Shown here piece by piece: positions 48,980-57,683 of a DNA stretch of 64,000 nucleotides. Where the stretch lies: positions 33,845 to 97,844 of the forward strand of contig JAFXTD010000033.1 in assembly GCA_017535925.1 (NCBI GenBank). The letters are read 5' to 3'. Position 1 is the stretch's first letter. Each line of letters begins with the position of its first letter. The notes under the pieces are model-generated. The model saw nothing but the letters and a program-made list of their open reading frames with translations, had not been told where the DNA came from and ran no database searches. The stretch comes from Selenomonadaceae bacterium. GTDB taxonomy: Bacteria > Bacillota > Negativicutes > Selenomonadales > Selenomonadaceae. A program made the translations under genes and the position numbers.

Positions 48980-49621
48980 ATGGATTCGAGAATGCAAGCT
49001 GTTTTAAATTTCGTCGAGGCGGGAAGTCGCGTCGCCGATATCGGAGCAGACCACGGCTACTTGTCGATTGAATTGATTAAAAGCGGTCGCGCAGTCAAAG
49101 TCATTGCCACAGAAAAAAATATCGCCCCTTTCGAGGCGTTGAAGAAAAATATTTCGGCGGCGGGCTTTGAAAATTTTATTGAAGTTCGTTTGGGCGACGG
49201 TTTGAAAATTTTTTCGGCGGGCGAAGTCGATACGATTTGCATTGCCGGCATTGGCGGAGCATTGATTACAAAAATCCTCGACGACGCGCCCGAAGTCGTT
49301 CAATCGGCTCGGCAAGTGATTCTTCAACCGATGAACGCTGCAAAAAAAATTCGCGAACACCTCGCGAAAAATGATTGGGTTATCGTCGACGAAGACCTCG
49401 CCGAAGCGGGAGGCTTTATCTACGAAATTATTTGCGCCGAAAAAAATTCTCTGCCGAAAAAAATTTTTAAACGTGAATCGTCGCCGCTCTTGAAAAAATT
49501 TTTGACTCAACGCCGCGAAAAACTTCAACGCGTCCTCGCCGAAATGAGCAAAAGTGAATCTGCGCGGGCTTCGGAAAAATTTTCGGCAATGCTCGCGGAA
49601 ATGTCAGTGATTAGTGGTTAG
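48980..49621 (+). CDS. trmK: tRNA (adenine22-N1)-methyltransferase TrmK
   Basis: 213 residues with SAM motif VADIGADHGYLSIELI, the TrmK-type IAGIGGALITKIL and LQPMNAAKKIREHL, and a helical C-terminus. It methylates A22 of tRNAs in Firmicutes. The last residues (SVISG) and TAG stop are encoded by GTGATTAGTGGTTAG heptads, as in comEB. ATG follows AAAGGAGG. Confidence 0.92.
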   Translation: MDSRMQAVLNFVEAGSRVADIGADHGYLSIELIKSGRAVKVIATEKNIAPFEALKKNISAAGFENFIEVRLGDGLKIFSAGEVDTICIAGIGGALITKILDDAPEVVQSARQVILQPMNAAKKIREHLAKNDWVIVDEDLAEAGGFIYEIICAEKNSLPKKIFKRESSPLLKKFLTQRREKLQRVLAEMSKSESARASEKFSAMLAEMSVISG

Positions 49622-49642
49622 TGATTAGTGGTTAGTGGTTAG
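49606..49642. repeat. Heptad repeat overlapping the trmK stop codon
   Basis: Five tandem GTGATTA/GTGGTTA units; the first two supply the end of TrmK. Confidence 0.85.
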
Positions 49643-49667
49643 AAAATTGAAAAGGAGGAAAAAATTT

Positions 49668-50225
49668 TTGGGTAAAATATTTTTGGTGACGGGCGGTGCT
49701 CGTAGCGGGAAAAGTTCCTTTGCTGAAAAGCTCGCGCTCAAAATCGGCGACGGCAAAGCGGCTTACATTGCCACGGCTCAAATTTTTGATGACGAGATGG
49801 CTTATCGGGTCGAAGTTCATAAATCACGGCGCGGAGAAAATTGGATGACGTTCGAGGCACCTTTTGCGGCGGAAGAAAAAATTTTCGAGGCGGCAAAAAA
49901 TTTCAAGGCGATTCTCTTCGATTGCGTGACGCTTTACGTGAGCAACTTCCTCTGCACGAACGACCGCGATGACGAAAAAATTTTATATGACAAACTGCGC
50001 GGGCTGATTCAAAAATTAATTGACGCCGCAAAAAATTCTGACGCCGCGATAATTTTCGTAAGCAATGAAGTCGGCGGAGGCATTGTCCCCGAAAATAAAT
50101 TGGCGAGGCGTTTCAGAGACTTGTCGGGGCTTGCCAATCAAATGCTTGCCGCGCAATCCGAAAAAGTTTTCTTGACGGTCGCCGGCATTGCGATTGACTT
50201 AAAAAAATTGGAGGAAAGATTGTGA
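49668..50225 (+). CDS. cobU: Adenosylcobinamide kinase/guanylyltransferase CobU
   Basis: 185 residues: P-loop VTGGARSGKSSFAE, AYIATAQIFDDEM, the conserved HKSRRGENWMTFE, and late VSNEVGGGIVPENKLARRFRDLSGLANQ. It activates adenosylcobinamide in nucleotide-loop assembly of B12. TTG 49668, nine bases after GGAGG, is the likely start; an in-frame ATG at 49635 lies before the ribosome binding site. Overlaps the next gene by 4 bp. Confidence 0.93.
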   Translation: MGKIFLVTGGARSGKSSFAEKLALKIGDGKAAYIATAQIFDDEMAYRVEVHKSRRGENWMTFEAPFAAEEKIFEAAKNFKAILFDCVTLYVSNFLCTNDRDDEKILYDKLRGLIQKLIDAAKNSDAAIIFVSNEVGGGIVPENKLARRFRDLSGLANQMLAAQSEKVFLTVAGIAIDLKKLEERL

Positions 50226-50662
50226 CCGTTGAGCTGGTTCCGACACTTGACGAGGAAAATTTTATCGACAACTTGCAAGAGGCTTTTCGACAGGCTGACG
50301 GCACAGATAAATTTCGCCGCGAGGATTTGCCGAAAATTTTTAAGCGGTCGAATGCAACGCTCTTGGATATCCTCGCCGATAAAGAAATCGTCGGCGGCGC
50401 AGTCTTGATTATCAACGTTGAGACGCAACGAAATAAATTGTCGCTGTTCTTCGTCAAGGAGGACTTTCGCAATCAAGGGCTGGGCTTCGCGGCTTGGCAG
50501 GCGATTGAAAAATTTTTTCCCGATACAAAAGTTTGGTACACGTCGACCTCTTGGCTCGACAGGCGCAATTTGCATTTCTATCTCAACAAGTGCGGCTTCG
50601 TTGCCTTTTCGATTTACGGCAAGGAAGATTTTTATTTGGCAATGGAAAAAGTTATGAGGTGA
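50222..50662 (+). CDS. GNAT-type acetyltransferase, copy A
   Basis: 146 residues. The acetyl-CoA site is visible as LFFVKEDFRNQGLGFAAWQAIEK, and RRNLHFYLNKCGFVAF is the typical last GNAT strand. The GTG start overlaps cobU by 4 bp. The N-terminus MTVELVPTLDEENFI matches copy B. The substrate is unknown. Confidence 0.8.
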   Translation: MTVELVPTLDEENFIDNLQEAFRQADGTDKFRREDLPKIFKRSNATLLDILADKEIVGGAVLIINVETQRNKLSLFFVKEDFRNQGLGFAAWQAIEKFFPDTKVWYTSTSWLDRRNLHFYLNKCGFVAFSIYGKEDFYLAMEKVMR

Positions 50663-50666
50663 TTTT

Positions 50667-51179
50667 GTGACCGTTGAACTTGTCCCGACGCTTGACAAGG
50701 AAAATTTTATCGTGAACATTCAAGCGGCGTTCAAGAAGGCTGTGGTTGAGGAATACGGCGACGACGGCAAGGAGGTTATCCCTCGCGAAGACGTTGAGAA
50801 ATCTTTTGCGGAGGAAGGCGCGAAAGTTTTTGACATTGTAAGCGGCGGAGAAATTGTCGGCGGCACCGTTTTGAAAATTCGCCCGAACAATCACAACGAA
50901 TTATTGCTGCTTTATGTCAAAGTCGACAGTCACGGCAAAGGAATCGGCGCGGCGGCTTGGCAGGCGATTGAAAAACTTTATCCCGAAACAAAAACTTGGG
51001 AAACTTGCACGCCTTACTTCGAGAAACGCAACTTGCATTTTTATATCAACAAGTGCGGCTTTCATGCTGTCGAATTTTTCAATCCGCATCACAAAGACCC
51101 ACATGAGGAGCACCCGCCCGAAGATGATTTTCCGGGCGGCGATTATTTTTTTAAGTTTGAAAAGGTTATGAGACAATGA
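50667..51179 (+). CDS. GNAT-type acetyltransferase, copy B
   Basis: 170 residues, a paralogue of copy A: MTVELVPTLDKENFIVNIQAAF, LLYVKVDSHGKGIGAAAWQAIEKLYP and KRNLHFYINKCGFHAVEFF. It carries an extra His/Asp/Glu-rich C-terminal segment (about 145-160: HHKDPHEEHPPEDD), perhaps metal-binding. GTG start. It overlaps cobQ by 4 bp, so all four genes cobU-GNAT-GNAT-cobQ are coupled. Confidence 0.8.
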   Translation: MTVELVPTLDKENFIVNIQAAFKKAVVEEYGDDGKEVIPREDVEKSFAEEGAKVFDIVSGGEIVGGTVLKIRPNNHNELLLLYVKVDSHGKGIGAAAWQAIEKLYPETKTWETCTPYFEKRNLHFYINKCGFHAVEFFNPHHKDPHEEHPPEDDFPGGDYFFKFEKVMRQ

Positions 51180-52630
51180 CAAAATATTTAATGTTTCAAG
51201 GAACAAGCTCACACGTCGGCAAGAGCATTTTGACAACCGCGCTGTGCAGAATTTTTTTTCGGGAAGGTCGACGCGTGGCACCTTTCAAGGCGCAAAACAT
51301 GGCGTTGAATTCTTTCGTGACGGCTGACGGTTTGGAAATGGGACGTGCTCAAGTGGCGCAGGCAGAGGCGGCAAATATTTTACCGCGTGTCGAAATGAAT
51401 CCGGTTTTGCTCAAGCCGACGGGCAATCAAACTTCGCAAGTCATAATCAACGGGCGGGCGGTCGGTGTCATGAGCGCGGCGGCTTATCATCAAGGCTATT
51501 CGTTGAAGGCGTTCGAGGCAGTCAAGGCGGCTTTGAAAAAACTTTCCTCCGAATTCGACACAATCATAATCGAGGGTGCCGGCTCTCCTGCCGAAGTCAA
51601 CCTCAAAGCAAACGACATTGTAAACATGCGCGTTGCAAAATTTTTAAACGCCCCCGTGATTCTCGTTGCCGATATCGACAGAGGCGGTTGCTTGGCTTCA
51701 ATCGTCGGGACTTTGGAACTCCTCGACGACGACGAACGCGCTTTGGTCAAAGGGCTTGTGATTAATAAATTTCGCGGCGACGTGAATTTATTTTTGCCCG
51801 CCGTAGATTTTTTGGAACGCAAGACCGGCAAGCCCGTGCTCGGTGTCGTTCCCTTTATCGACAAACTCGGTATCGACGATGAAGACAGCGTTTCCCTCGA
51901 CGACAAAATTTCTTCGGGCGGCGAAATTTCAATCGCGGTGATTCGGCTCGGCAAGCTTTCCAACTTCACGGATTTTGATTCTTTGGCGGGCGAAGTTGAT
52001 GTCAATCTTTTCTACGCAACTCAACCCTCCGAACTCGACGCGGCGGACGTGATTATTTTGCCGGGAAGCAAAAACACTTCGGAAGATTTGATTGCCCTGC
52101 GCGAAAATCACTTCGCCAAAAAAATTTTGCAACGTGCGGCAGAGGGCGCGGCGGTTGTCGGGATATGCGGCGGCTTTCAAATGCTCGGCGAAAAAATTTT
52201 TGATCCGCTCAAGACCGAATCGAATCACACAGAACTTGACGGCTTGAGGCTCTTGCCGATTGAAACGATTTTCACTGCCGAAAAATTTACGCGGCAAGTC
52301 ACGCTCCCCGAAATCGATTTTGAATTTTTGGGCAGACGAATCGAAAGTAAAAATCTTGACGGCTACGAAATTCATGCGGGCGAATCAAATTTGCGCGGGC
52401 AAAAAATTATTTCGGCGGGAAATGTTTTCGGGACTTACGTTCACGGGATTTTTGATAACGACGATTTCAGACGAAAATTTTTGAACGCCGTCCGCTTGAA
52501 AAAAAATCTTCCGCCGCTCGAATCGATTCGCAACGTCCGCGCAGAGAAGCAAAAAAATTACGAACGACTTGCCCGAATCGTCCGCGATAATCTGAATATG
52601 AACTTGCTGAAAAAAATTATGTCCGTCTAA
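51176..52630 (+). CDS. cobQ: Cobyric acid synthase CobQ
   Basis: 484 residues. An N-terminal dethiobiotin-synthetase-like ATPase (MFQGTSSHVGKSILTTALCRIF; APFKAQNMALNSFVT) is followed by a glutamine amidotransferase domain with the nucleophile Cys in VVGICGGFQMLGE and catalytic His in GTYVHGIFDND. It amidates the corrin side chains. With CobU it supports late B12 assembly; the rest of the pathway is outside the window. Confidence 0.96.
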   Translation: MTKYLMFQGTSSHVGKSILTTALCRIFFREGRRVAPFKAQNMALNSFVTADGLEMGRAQVAQAEAANILPRVEMNPVLLKPTGNQTSQVIINGRAVGVMSAAAYHQGYSLKAFEAVKAALKKLSSEFDTIIIEGAGSPAEVNLKANDIVNMRVAKFLNAPVILVADIDRGGCLASIVGTLELLDDDERALVKGLVINKFRGDVNLFLPAVDFLERKTGKPVLGVVPFIDKLGIDDEDSVSLDDKISSGGEISIAVIRLGKLSNFTDFDSLAGEVDVNLFYATQPSELDAADVIILPGSKNTSEDLIALRENHFAKKILQRAAEGAAVVGICGGFQMLGEKIFDPLKTESNHTELDGLRLLPIETIFTAEKFTRQVTLPEIDFEFLGRRIESKNLDGYEIHAGESNLRGQKIISAGNVFGTYVHGIFDNDDFRRKFLNAVRLKKNLPPLESIRNVRAEKQKNYERLARIVRDNLNMNLLKKIMSV

Positions 52631-52634
52631 AAAA

Positions 52635-52665
52635 ATTCCTCATTCCTAATTCCTAATTCCTAATT
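52635..52665. repeat. Heptad repeat between cobQ and the M23 gene
   Basis: Four CTAATTC-type units in the 33-bp gap between two convergent stop codons. Confidence 0.85.
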
Positions 52666-53890
52666 AAAGATAATCCCAAGGGCTGACGGGTTCGCCGCCG
52701 ACTCTTACTTCGAAATGACAATGCGGACCGGTTGAGTTGCCGGTCGAGCCGCAATAAGCGATAACGTCACCTTGATTGACTTGCTGACCGACACCGACCG
52801 CGAGGCTTTCGTTGTGCCCGTAAAGCGTGACAATGCCGCTGCCGTGTTCAATCATAATCGTATTGCCGTAGCCGCCAATCCAACCTGCTTCAATCACGAC
52901 GCCGCTTGCCGCCGCGTGTATGGGCATGCCGTAATCGCCGCCGATATCAAGCCCGCTGTGGAATCTTGCACTGCCGAAAATCGGATGTGTTCGCCAACCG
53001 AATTCGGAAGTTATCGGACCGCTTAGAGGCCAAATCATTCCGCCGCCGTAACTTTGCATGACGTAGCCGCCGTCGTCCGGAAATTCAACGTTGCCTGCCT
53101 GTTGAGCTTGTCGCCGAGCTTCCATTTCGGCTTGTCTCCGAGCTTCCTCTGCTTTACGTCGAATTTCCTCTTCCTTTGCTTGAATCAAGCGCGAGACTTC
53201 AGCCGAAGACGCCATCATTTCGTCGTATTGCCTGTCGTAAACTTCCTTGTCGTTTTCCATTAAGTCGATAAGTGCCTGCTGCTTGGCAACTTTTTCCTGC
53301 TTGACTTCCATAGCCTCTTGAGCTTTTGCCGTCAATTCCTCTTGGACGCGTCTGTCAGCTTCGAGTTGCTTGCCGACTTCTTTTATCTCCTTTTGATAAG
53401 CCAAAACGTCAGCCACGAGTTCCGAATCATGAATCATTACGCGCTTGAGCAAATCCATTCGCGTCAAAAAATCTCCGAAGTCTTGCGCGCCGAACAAAAC
53501 ATCCAGATAAGAAATTTGTCCGTTGATGTAAATGTCGCGCACACGATTTTCAAGTATGTCGTGTTTCTCGTTGAGTTCCGCCGTGACCTCGACGAGTTTA
53601 TTTTTGTTTTCGTCAATGCGATAATTTGTTTCGTCAAGAGCCGTCTGCCGTTCCTCGTAAAGTGCCGTCGCTTGAGAGGCATCCGCGTCAAGTTGCCGCT
53701 TGAGTTCAGAAACCGAATCAATCTTCCCTTGAATCAATTCCGCCACCGCACGAGCTTTTTCAGCCGCCGCCTCGTAAGCCGTCTTCTCCTGTTCAAGCTG
53801 TTGAATTTCTTCCTCGTCGTCAGCGAAGACCGGCGCACTTGTCAAAAAAATTATCGCCGCCAACATGATTAAAAACTTTTTCAAACTCAT
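52664..53890 (-). CDS. EnvC-like murein hydrolase activator (coiled coil plus M23 domain)
   Basis: 408 residues: signal peptide (MSLKKFLIMLAAIIFLTSAPVFA), two long coiled coils (about 25-245), a linker, then an M23/LytM domain (SEFGWRTHPIFGSARFHSGLDIGGDYGMPIHAAASGVV; GPHCHFEVRVGG). The zinc-ligand motifs HSGLD and HCHFE are both present, so it may itself be a peptidase. It follows ftsX, as EnvC/CwlO-type partners do. ATG 53890 was chosen; an upstream TTG would translate heptad-repeat sequence (GIGNWEWGI). Confidence 0.9.
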   Translation of the reverse strand: MSLKKFLIMLAAIIFLTSAPVFADDEEEIQQLEQEKTAYEAAAEKARAVAELIQGKIDSVSELKRQLDADASQATALYEERQTALDETNYRIDENKNKLVEVTAELNEKHDILENRVRDIYINGQISYLDVLFGAQDFGDFLTRMDLLKRVMIHDSELVADVLAYQKEIKEVGKQLEADRRVQEELTAKAQEAMEVKQEKVAKQQALIDLMENDKEVYDRQYDEMMASSAEVSRLIQAKEEEIRRKAEEARRQAEMEARRQAQQAGNVEFPDDGGYVMQSYGGGMIWPLSGPITSEFGWRTHPIFGSARFHSGLDIGGDYGMPIHAAASGVVIEAGWIGGYGNTIMIEHGSGIVTLYGHNESLAVGVGQQVNQGDVIAYCGSTGNSTGPHCHFEVRVGGEPVSPWDYL

Positions 53891-53923
53891 AATTCCCCAT
53901 TCCCAATTTCCAATTCCCAATTG
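53889..53923. repeat. Heptad repeat between ftsX and the M23 gene
   Basis: CCCAATT/CCAATTT units. On the minus strand they read GGGGAATT directly before the M23 ATG, so the repeat may also supply its ribosome binding site. Confidence 0.85.
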
Positions 53924-53927
53924 CTTT

Positions 53928-54815
53928 TCAAACTTCCATAAATCTTTTGAGGGAAACGGTGCTGCCCAAAATGCCGATAAAAATTCCCGCGCCGATTAAA
54001 GCTATCGTCAAGTAATTCATGAAAGGATATTGTTCGACCATCGGGAAGAAGGCAAGCGATTCATAAACTTTGGCGACCATTGCCGAATAAAAATTTCGCA
54101 GAGCCAATGCACTCACACCGCCGCCGATAACGCCGAGCCCGACGCCTTCCAAGATAAACGGCCAGCGAATAAACCAATCCGTTGCGCCGACATATTTCAT
54201 GATTGCAATTTCCTTGCGGCGGGCGAAGACCGTCAATCTTATCGTGTTTGAAATTATGAAGACCGTTGCAAAAAGTAATAACGCCATTAAAATGAGTCCG
54301 AAAAATCTTATCAGATGAGTCAATTCAAAAAGATTCGCCGCAACGTCTTGCCCGTATTTGACTTCTTCGACGCCGTAGAGGTCAGCGATTAAAGCCGCAG
54401 TTTTTTTCACGTCTTCCGCACTTTTGACAGTTACCAGAAAAGAATTCGGCAGAGGATTCGATTCGCCGAGCGCGTCCAAAATTTTTTTGTTTTCGCCGAG
54501 CCGCTCCTGCAAATTTTTCAACGCCACCTCACGCGGCACATATTCGACAGCCGAAACGCTTTTCATGTCGCGTGTCATGCGTTCGATTTCCTTGCGCCCC
54601 GCTTCGGGCAGGTTGTCGTTTATGTAAACGGAAATTTGCACTTGGCTTTCCAAAGACGACGCCATTTTGTTCATGTTCATTACCAAAATCAAAAAGACGC
54701 CGAGCACGAACAACGACACCGCCACCGTCCCGATTGAGGCGAATGTCATCCAGCGATTGCGAATCATCGACAAAAGCATTTCGCGGAAATAATATTCGAT
54801 TGTTTGTATCTTCAT
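53928..54815 (-). CDS. ftsX: Cell division protein FtsX
   Basis: 295 residues: an N-terminal helix (RNRWMTFASIGTVAVSLFVLGVFLI), an extracytoplasmic domain (about 45-165), and three further helices with TVFIISNTIRLTVFARRKEIAIMKYVGATDWFIRWPF, the FtsX/MacB core. FtsX with the ATPase FtsE activates cell-wall hydrolases at division. No ftsE precedes it here, which is unusual. An EnvC-like partner follows. Confidence 0.94.
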   Translation of the reverse strand: MKIQTIEYYFREMLLSMIRNRWMTFASIGTVAVSLFVLGVFLILVMNMNKMASSLESQVQISVYINDNLPEAGRKEIERMTRDMKSVSAVEYVPREVALKNLQERLGENKKILDALGESNPLPNSFLVTVKSAEDVKKTAALIADLYGVEEVKYGQDVAANLFELTHLIRFFGLILMALLLFATVFIISNTIRLTVFARRKEIAIMKYVGATDWFIRWPFILEGVGLGVIGGGVSALALRNFYSAMVAKVYESLAFFPMVEQYPFMNYLTIALIGAGIFIGILGSTVSLKRFMEV

Positions 54816-54835
54816 TCGACCACTCCTCTCAATTG

Positions 54836-54844
54836 ATTATAGCA
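54836..54844 (-). promoter_or_regulatory. Predicted extended -10 element of ftsX
   Basis: On the minus strand TGCTATAAT (TATAAT at 54841-54836) lies 21 bases ahead of the start codon; the -35 is poor. Confidence 0.5.
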
Positions 54845-54976
54845 TGAAAAATTTTTTTGGCATGAAATTTTTTTGCAAGGGTTCGGAGGCGCGGTGAGGA
54901 GTTGACTTTTTCATCGGGCTTTGCAAAAAAAAAATCTTCTGCACAAGTGATTTACTGTGCAAAAGTTTTAAAACTT

Positions 54977-55006
54977 CTAATCGCTAACAGCTAACAGCTA
55001 ACCGCT
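54977..55006. repeat. Heptad repeat overlapping the ftsW stop codon
   Basis: CTAACAGC-type units. On the minus strand AGCGGTTAG encodes the final Ser-Gly and TAG stop of the FtsW-like protein. Confidence 0.85.
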
Positions 55007-56128
55007 CTTCTCACCTTGCTTGCCGACGTTTACCAAAATTCCAATCGCCGCCATCGTAATTATCAACGAGGTGCCTCCGTAACTTATGAAAGGTAACGGT
55101 ACGCCGACGACGGGTATCATGCCGCCGACCATTAACAGATTTGCTATCGCTTGCCCGACAATCAAAATCATTATTCCCATTGAGAGAATTTGCCCGTATT
55201 CGTCTTTGGCTTTGTTGGCGATTCTTGCGGCGTAGACGGCAAACGCGGAAAACAACAGGAAAACAAAAATCGCGCCGAGAAATCCGTTCTCTTGACAGAA
55301 AATCGCGAAGGCAAAATCCGTGTGAGCTTCGGGCAGATAATCATATTTGCTGACACCGACGCCGAGCCCCATGCCCGTCAATTCGCCCGAACCGATTGCC
55401 GATAAGCTTTGCACAGTTTGATAGCCGTAATTCTGCGCGTCCGACCAAGGGTCATAAGTTATCTTGAGTCGTTCGAGGCGATAAGGCTCTTTGATTATCA
55501 ATGCCGCAACGCCCGCCGCGCCCAAGAAAGCAAGCATTTTAATTTTTCTTACGTCGAGTCCGGAAATGATTAACATGAGCGTCGGGATTCCCAAGATTAT
55601 GCAAGCCGTGCCCATGTCCGGTTCCAATTCCGTCAACCCGGACAATACAATGACTATCGCCGCTTGAATCGATAAAATTTGGAGCGGCTGTTTAAGTCGT
55701 ATCTTTACGGAAATGTAGGCTGCCGCAATCATTATCGCGACGAGCTTAGCCAATTCCGCCGGCTGAAATTGCACGACAAATAAAGGCAACCAACGCCGCG
55801 CGCCGTTGACGACGGGGCCGACAATCAGCACTGCGATTAATGCAAGAAGCGTGAAGCCGAGCACGGGAACAATCCATTTTCGCCAAACGTGATAATCGAA
55901 ATGCAGACACACGCCGAAGGCAATCAGCCCGATAAAAACGTTTATGACGTGGCGTTTCAAAAAAAAGTAAGGCGTATCGAATTCCGCCTCCGCAAAGATA
56001 AAACTTGAGCTGAAAACGTTAATCGTGCCGAGAATCAAAAGCACGACGGTTATCGCGATAATCGCCTCCATGTCGTTCGTCCAAAATTTTTTTCCGCCGC
56101 CGACTTCCTTTTTTTGAATTTCAGCCAT
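54998..56128 (-). CDS. ftsW: FtsW/RodA/SpoVE-family peptidoglycan glycosyltransferase
   Basis: 376 residues with about ten membrane helices and SEDS-family motifs: VVNGARRWLPLFVVQFQPAELAKL (with the conserved Arg), ELEPDMGTACI, GMGLGVGVSKYDYLPEAHTDFAFAIFCQENG and PLPFISYGGTSL. It polymerises lipid II, working with a class B PBP. Next to ftsX it is most likely the division enzyme. Its C-terminus (EKSG, stop) is formed by heptad repeat sequence. Confidence 0.92.
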   Translation of the reverse strand: MAEIQKKEVGGGKKFWTNDMEAIIAITVVLLILGTINVFSSSFIFAEAEFDTPYFFLKRHVINVFIGLIAFGVCLHFDYHVWRKWIVPVLGFTLLALIAVLIVGPVVNGARRWLPLFVVQFQPAELAKLVAIMIAAAYISVKIRLKQPLQILSIQAAIVIVLSGLTELEPDMGTACIILGIPTLMLIISGLDVRKIKMLAFLGAAGVAALIIKEPYRLERLKITYDPWSDAQNYGYQTVQSLSAIGSGELTGMGLGVGVSKYDYLPEAHTDFAFAIFCQENGFLGAIFVFLLFSAFAVYAARIANKAKDEYGQILSMGIMILIVGQAIANLLMVGGMIPVVGVPLPFISYGGTSLIITMAAIGILVNVGKQGEKSG

Positions 56129-56145
56129 CGAATCACCTCCTTTTT

Positions 56146-56180
56146 TAGCTGTTAGCTGTTAGTGGTTAGCTGAAAGCTGA
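56146..56180. repeat. Heptad repeat upstream of ftsW
   Basis: AGCTGTT and AGTGGTT units in the 59-bp gap between ftsW and the DUF4422 gene. Confidence 0.85.
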
Positions 56181-56187
56181 TACCTTT

Positions 56188-57672
56188 TCAAACGTCGTCG
56201 CGAAAAATTATCGGCAACGTTTTAATCTTCAAACGATTTTTAATCAGCCAGACCGTCATCAAATGTTCCGCCGTGAAACTTATCACCCGATAAATTCGCG
56301 GGTCGTCGGAGGAGGCAATATCGGTCGTCGCCAAAATTTCTTTCGTCGCGTCGATTATGAAAGAGAAAAGCCATTCGCAGTAAGCCTCGAAAATTTTTCG
56401 GCGCGTGATAAAAATTTCATAGCAGAAGACGCCGAAGCTGTTCGTGACCTTGTCATAAGCCGTGAGGTAATCGCCTTGACGAGCCGCGATAAATTTTCTG
56501 ATTGTGTCGATTACGTGTTCGGCAAGCGGTCGGGTGCTTAACATCGTCTTCCAATCGCGCAGGGCAATGTAGCCGAATTCGCAGCCGTTGACGATAATAT
56601 CCGCCTCGCGCAAAATCTTTCTTGCCTCGTCCGTCGTCAAGAAATTTTTTTCGTCCGCCGTGAAAAATCTGCGATAATGCACGAAGCCGATAAAGTCATG
56701 CCTCGTATTTTTCCAAAGCCAATAAAGCGCGGTTATCTCGTTCAGATAAGGATTGAGCCGGCTGATGTTTTCGCCGGTGTCGTCGCCGGGATAACCGAAA
56801 TTTTTTTTTGCAAGCGCGTGCCCCGCGTGAATGATTTTGTAGCCTTCGGGCAGGGCGGAAAGTTTTGCGTCCTTGTGCGTGACGACGTAAATTTTAAAAT
56901 CGGAGCGGGCGAACTTTTTCAAAAGCATCAGGTTGCCGTTAACGGCGGGGAAGCGCGAAATTTTTTCAAAGGCATTTTCATGATTCGCCAAAAATTTTTC
57001 AAGCGCGGAATTTTTTCTCACGAAGGCAAAAATTTTTTCCGACAATGAATCGGTTTCAATCAGCGTGTCGATAAATTCTTCGGGCTCTCGTTCGGCAGTC
57101 AAGAGGAGCGCGTCAAAAAATTTGAATCGGCAATCGTCAAGCGTGCGATAAATTTCCGTGTAGAAGTGGGAATAGTCAGCGTCGAGGATTCCCGCGATTT
57201 TGTGAGCGGCGTCGGGGAACATGTAATAATCGTTGCGTTCAAAGAAGGCGTCGACATCGAGGACTTTCAACTTGCGAATCAGATTGAAAATTTTCACGGC
57301 GTTGTTCAGCGCGAAAAAATTTTTCGCCGCGTAAGTCAAAAGTGTCTCCGCCGTGATAACTCTGTCAATCAGCTTGAGCGCGTAAAGTTCCCTGAAGCGA
57401 AAAAGATATTCGTCGTGATTCTCAATGACAATGTAATCCGCCGCGCCGTCCAAAAATTTTTTCAGCTCGTCGGAAGAAATTTCCGCGCCGTCAAGAAAAA
57501 TTTTAAAGCTGCCTTCTTTGAGCGTGAAGTTGTCAGCCGCTTGGGCATTGCTCGGCACGATAAACTCTCCTCGCTCCGCCGCACCTTTGAACGAAATTTT
57601 CCCGACAACCTCAACTTTTGCGCCCGAAAATTTTTTCAAGCTCCCGCACAAGAGGATTCGCGGTGTGTACAA
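56188..57672 (-). CDS. DUF4422-type glycosyltransferase
   Basis: 494 residues. From about residue 255 a DUF4422-like region is recognisable: DFKIYVVTHKDAKLSALPEGYKIIHAGHALA, LNPYLNEITALYWLWKN and FIGFVHYRRFF. Members are found in exopolysaccharide and capsule clusters and are thought to transfer sugars. The N-terminal 250 residues are specific to this protein and not recognised. TTG start behind GAGGTGA, 11 bp after the sensor kinase. Confidence 0.75.
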   Translation of the reverse strand: MYTPRILLCGSLKKFSGAKVEVVGKISFKGAAERGEFIVPSNAQAADNFTLKEGSFKIFLDGAEISSDELKKFLDGAADYIVIENHDEYLFRFRELYALKLIDRVITAETLLTYAAKNFFALNNAVKIFNLIRKLKVLDVDAFFERNDYYMFPDAAHKIAGILDADYSHFYTEIYRTLDDCRFKFFDALLLTAEREPEEFIDTLIETDSLSEKIFAFVRKNSALEKFLANHENAFEKISRFPAVNGNLMLLKKFARSDFKIYVVTHKDAKLSALPEGYKIIHAGHALAKKNFGYPGDDTGENISRLNPYLNEITALYWLWKNTRHDFIGFVHYRRFFTADEKNFLTTDEARKILREADIIVNGCEFGYIALRDWKTMLSTRPLAEHVIDTIRKFIAARQGDYLTAYDKVTNSFGVFCYEIFITRRKIFEAYCEWLFSFIIDATKEILATTDIASSDDPRIYRVISFTAEHLMTVWLIKNRLKIKTLPIIFRDDV

Positions 57673-57683
57673 AATTTGTCACC

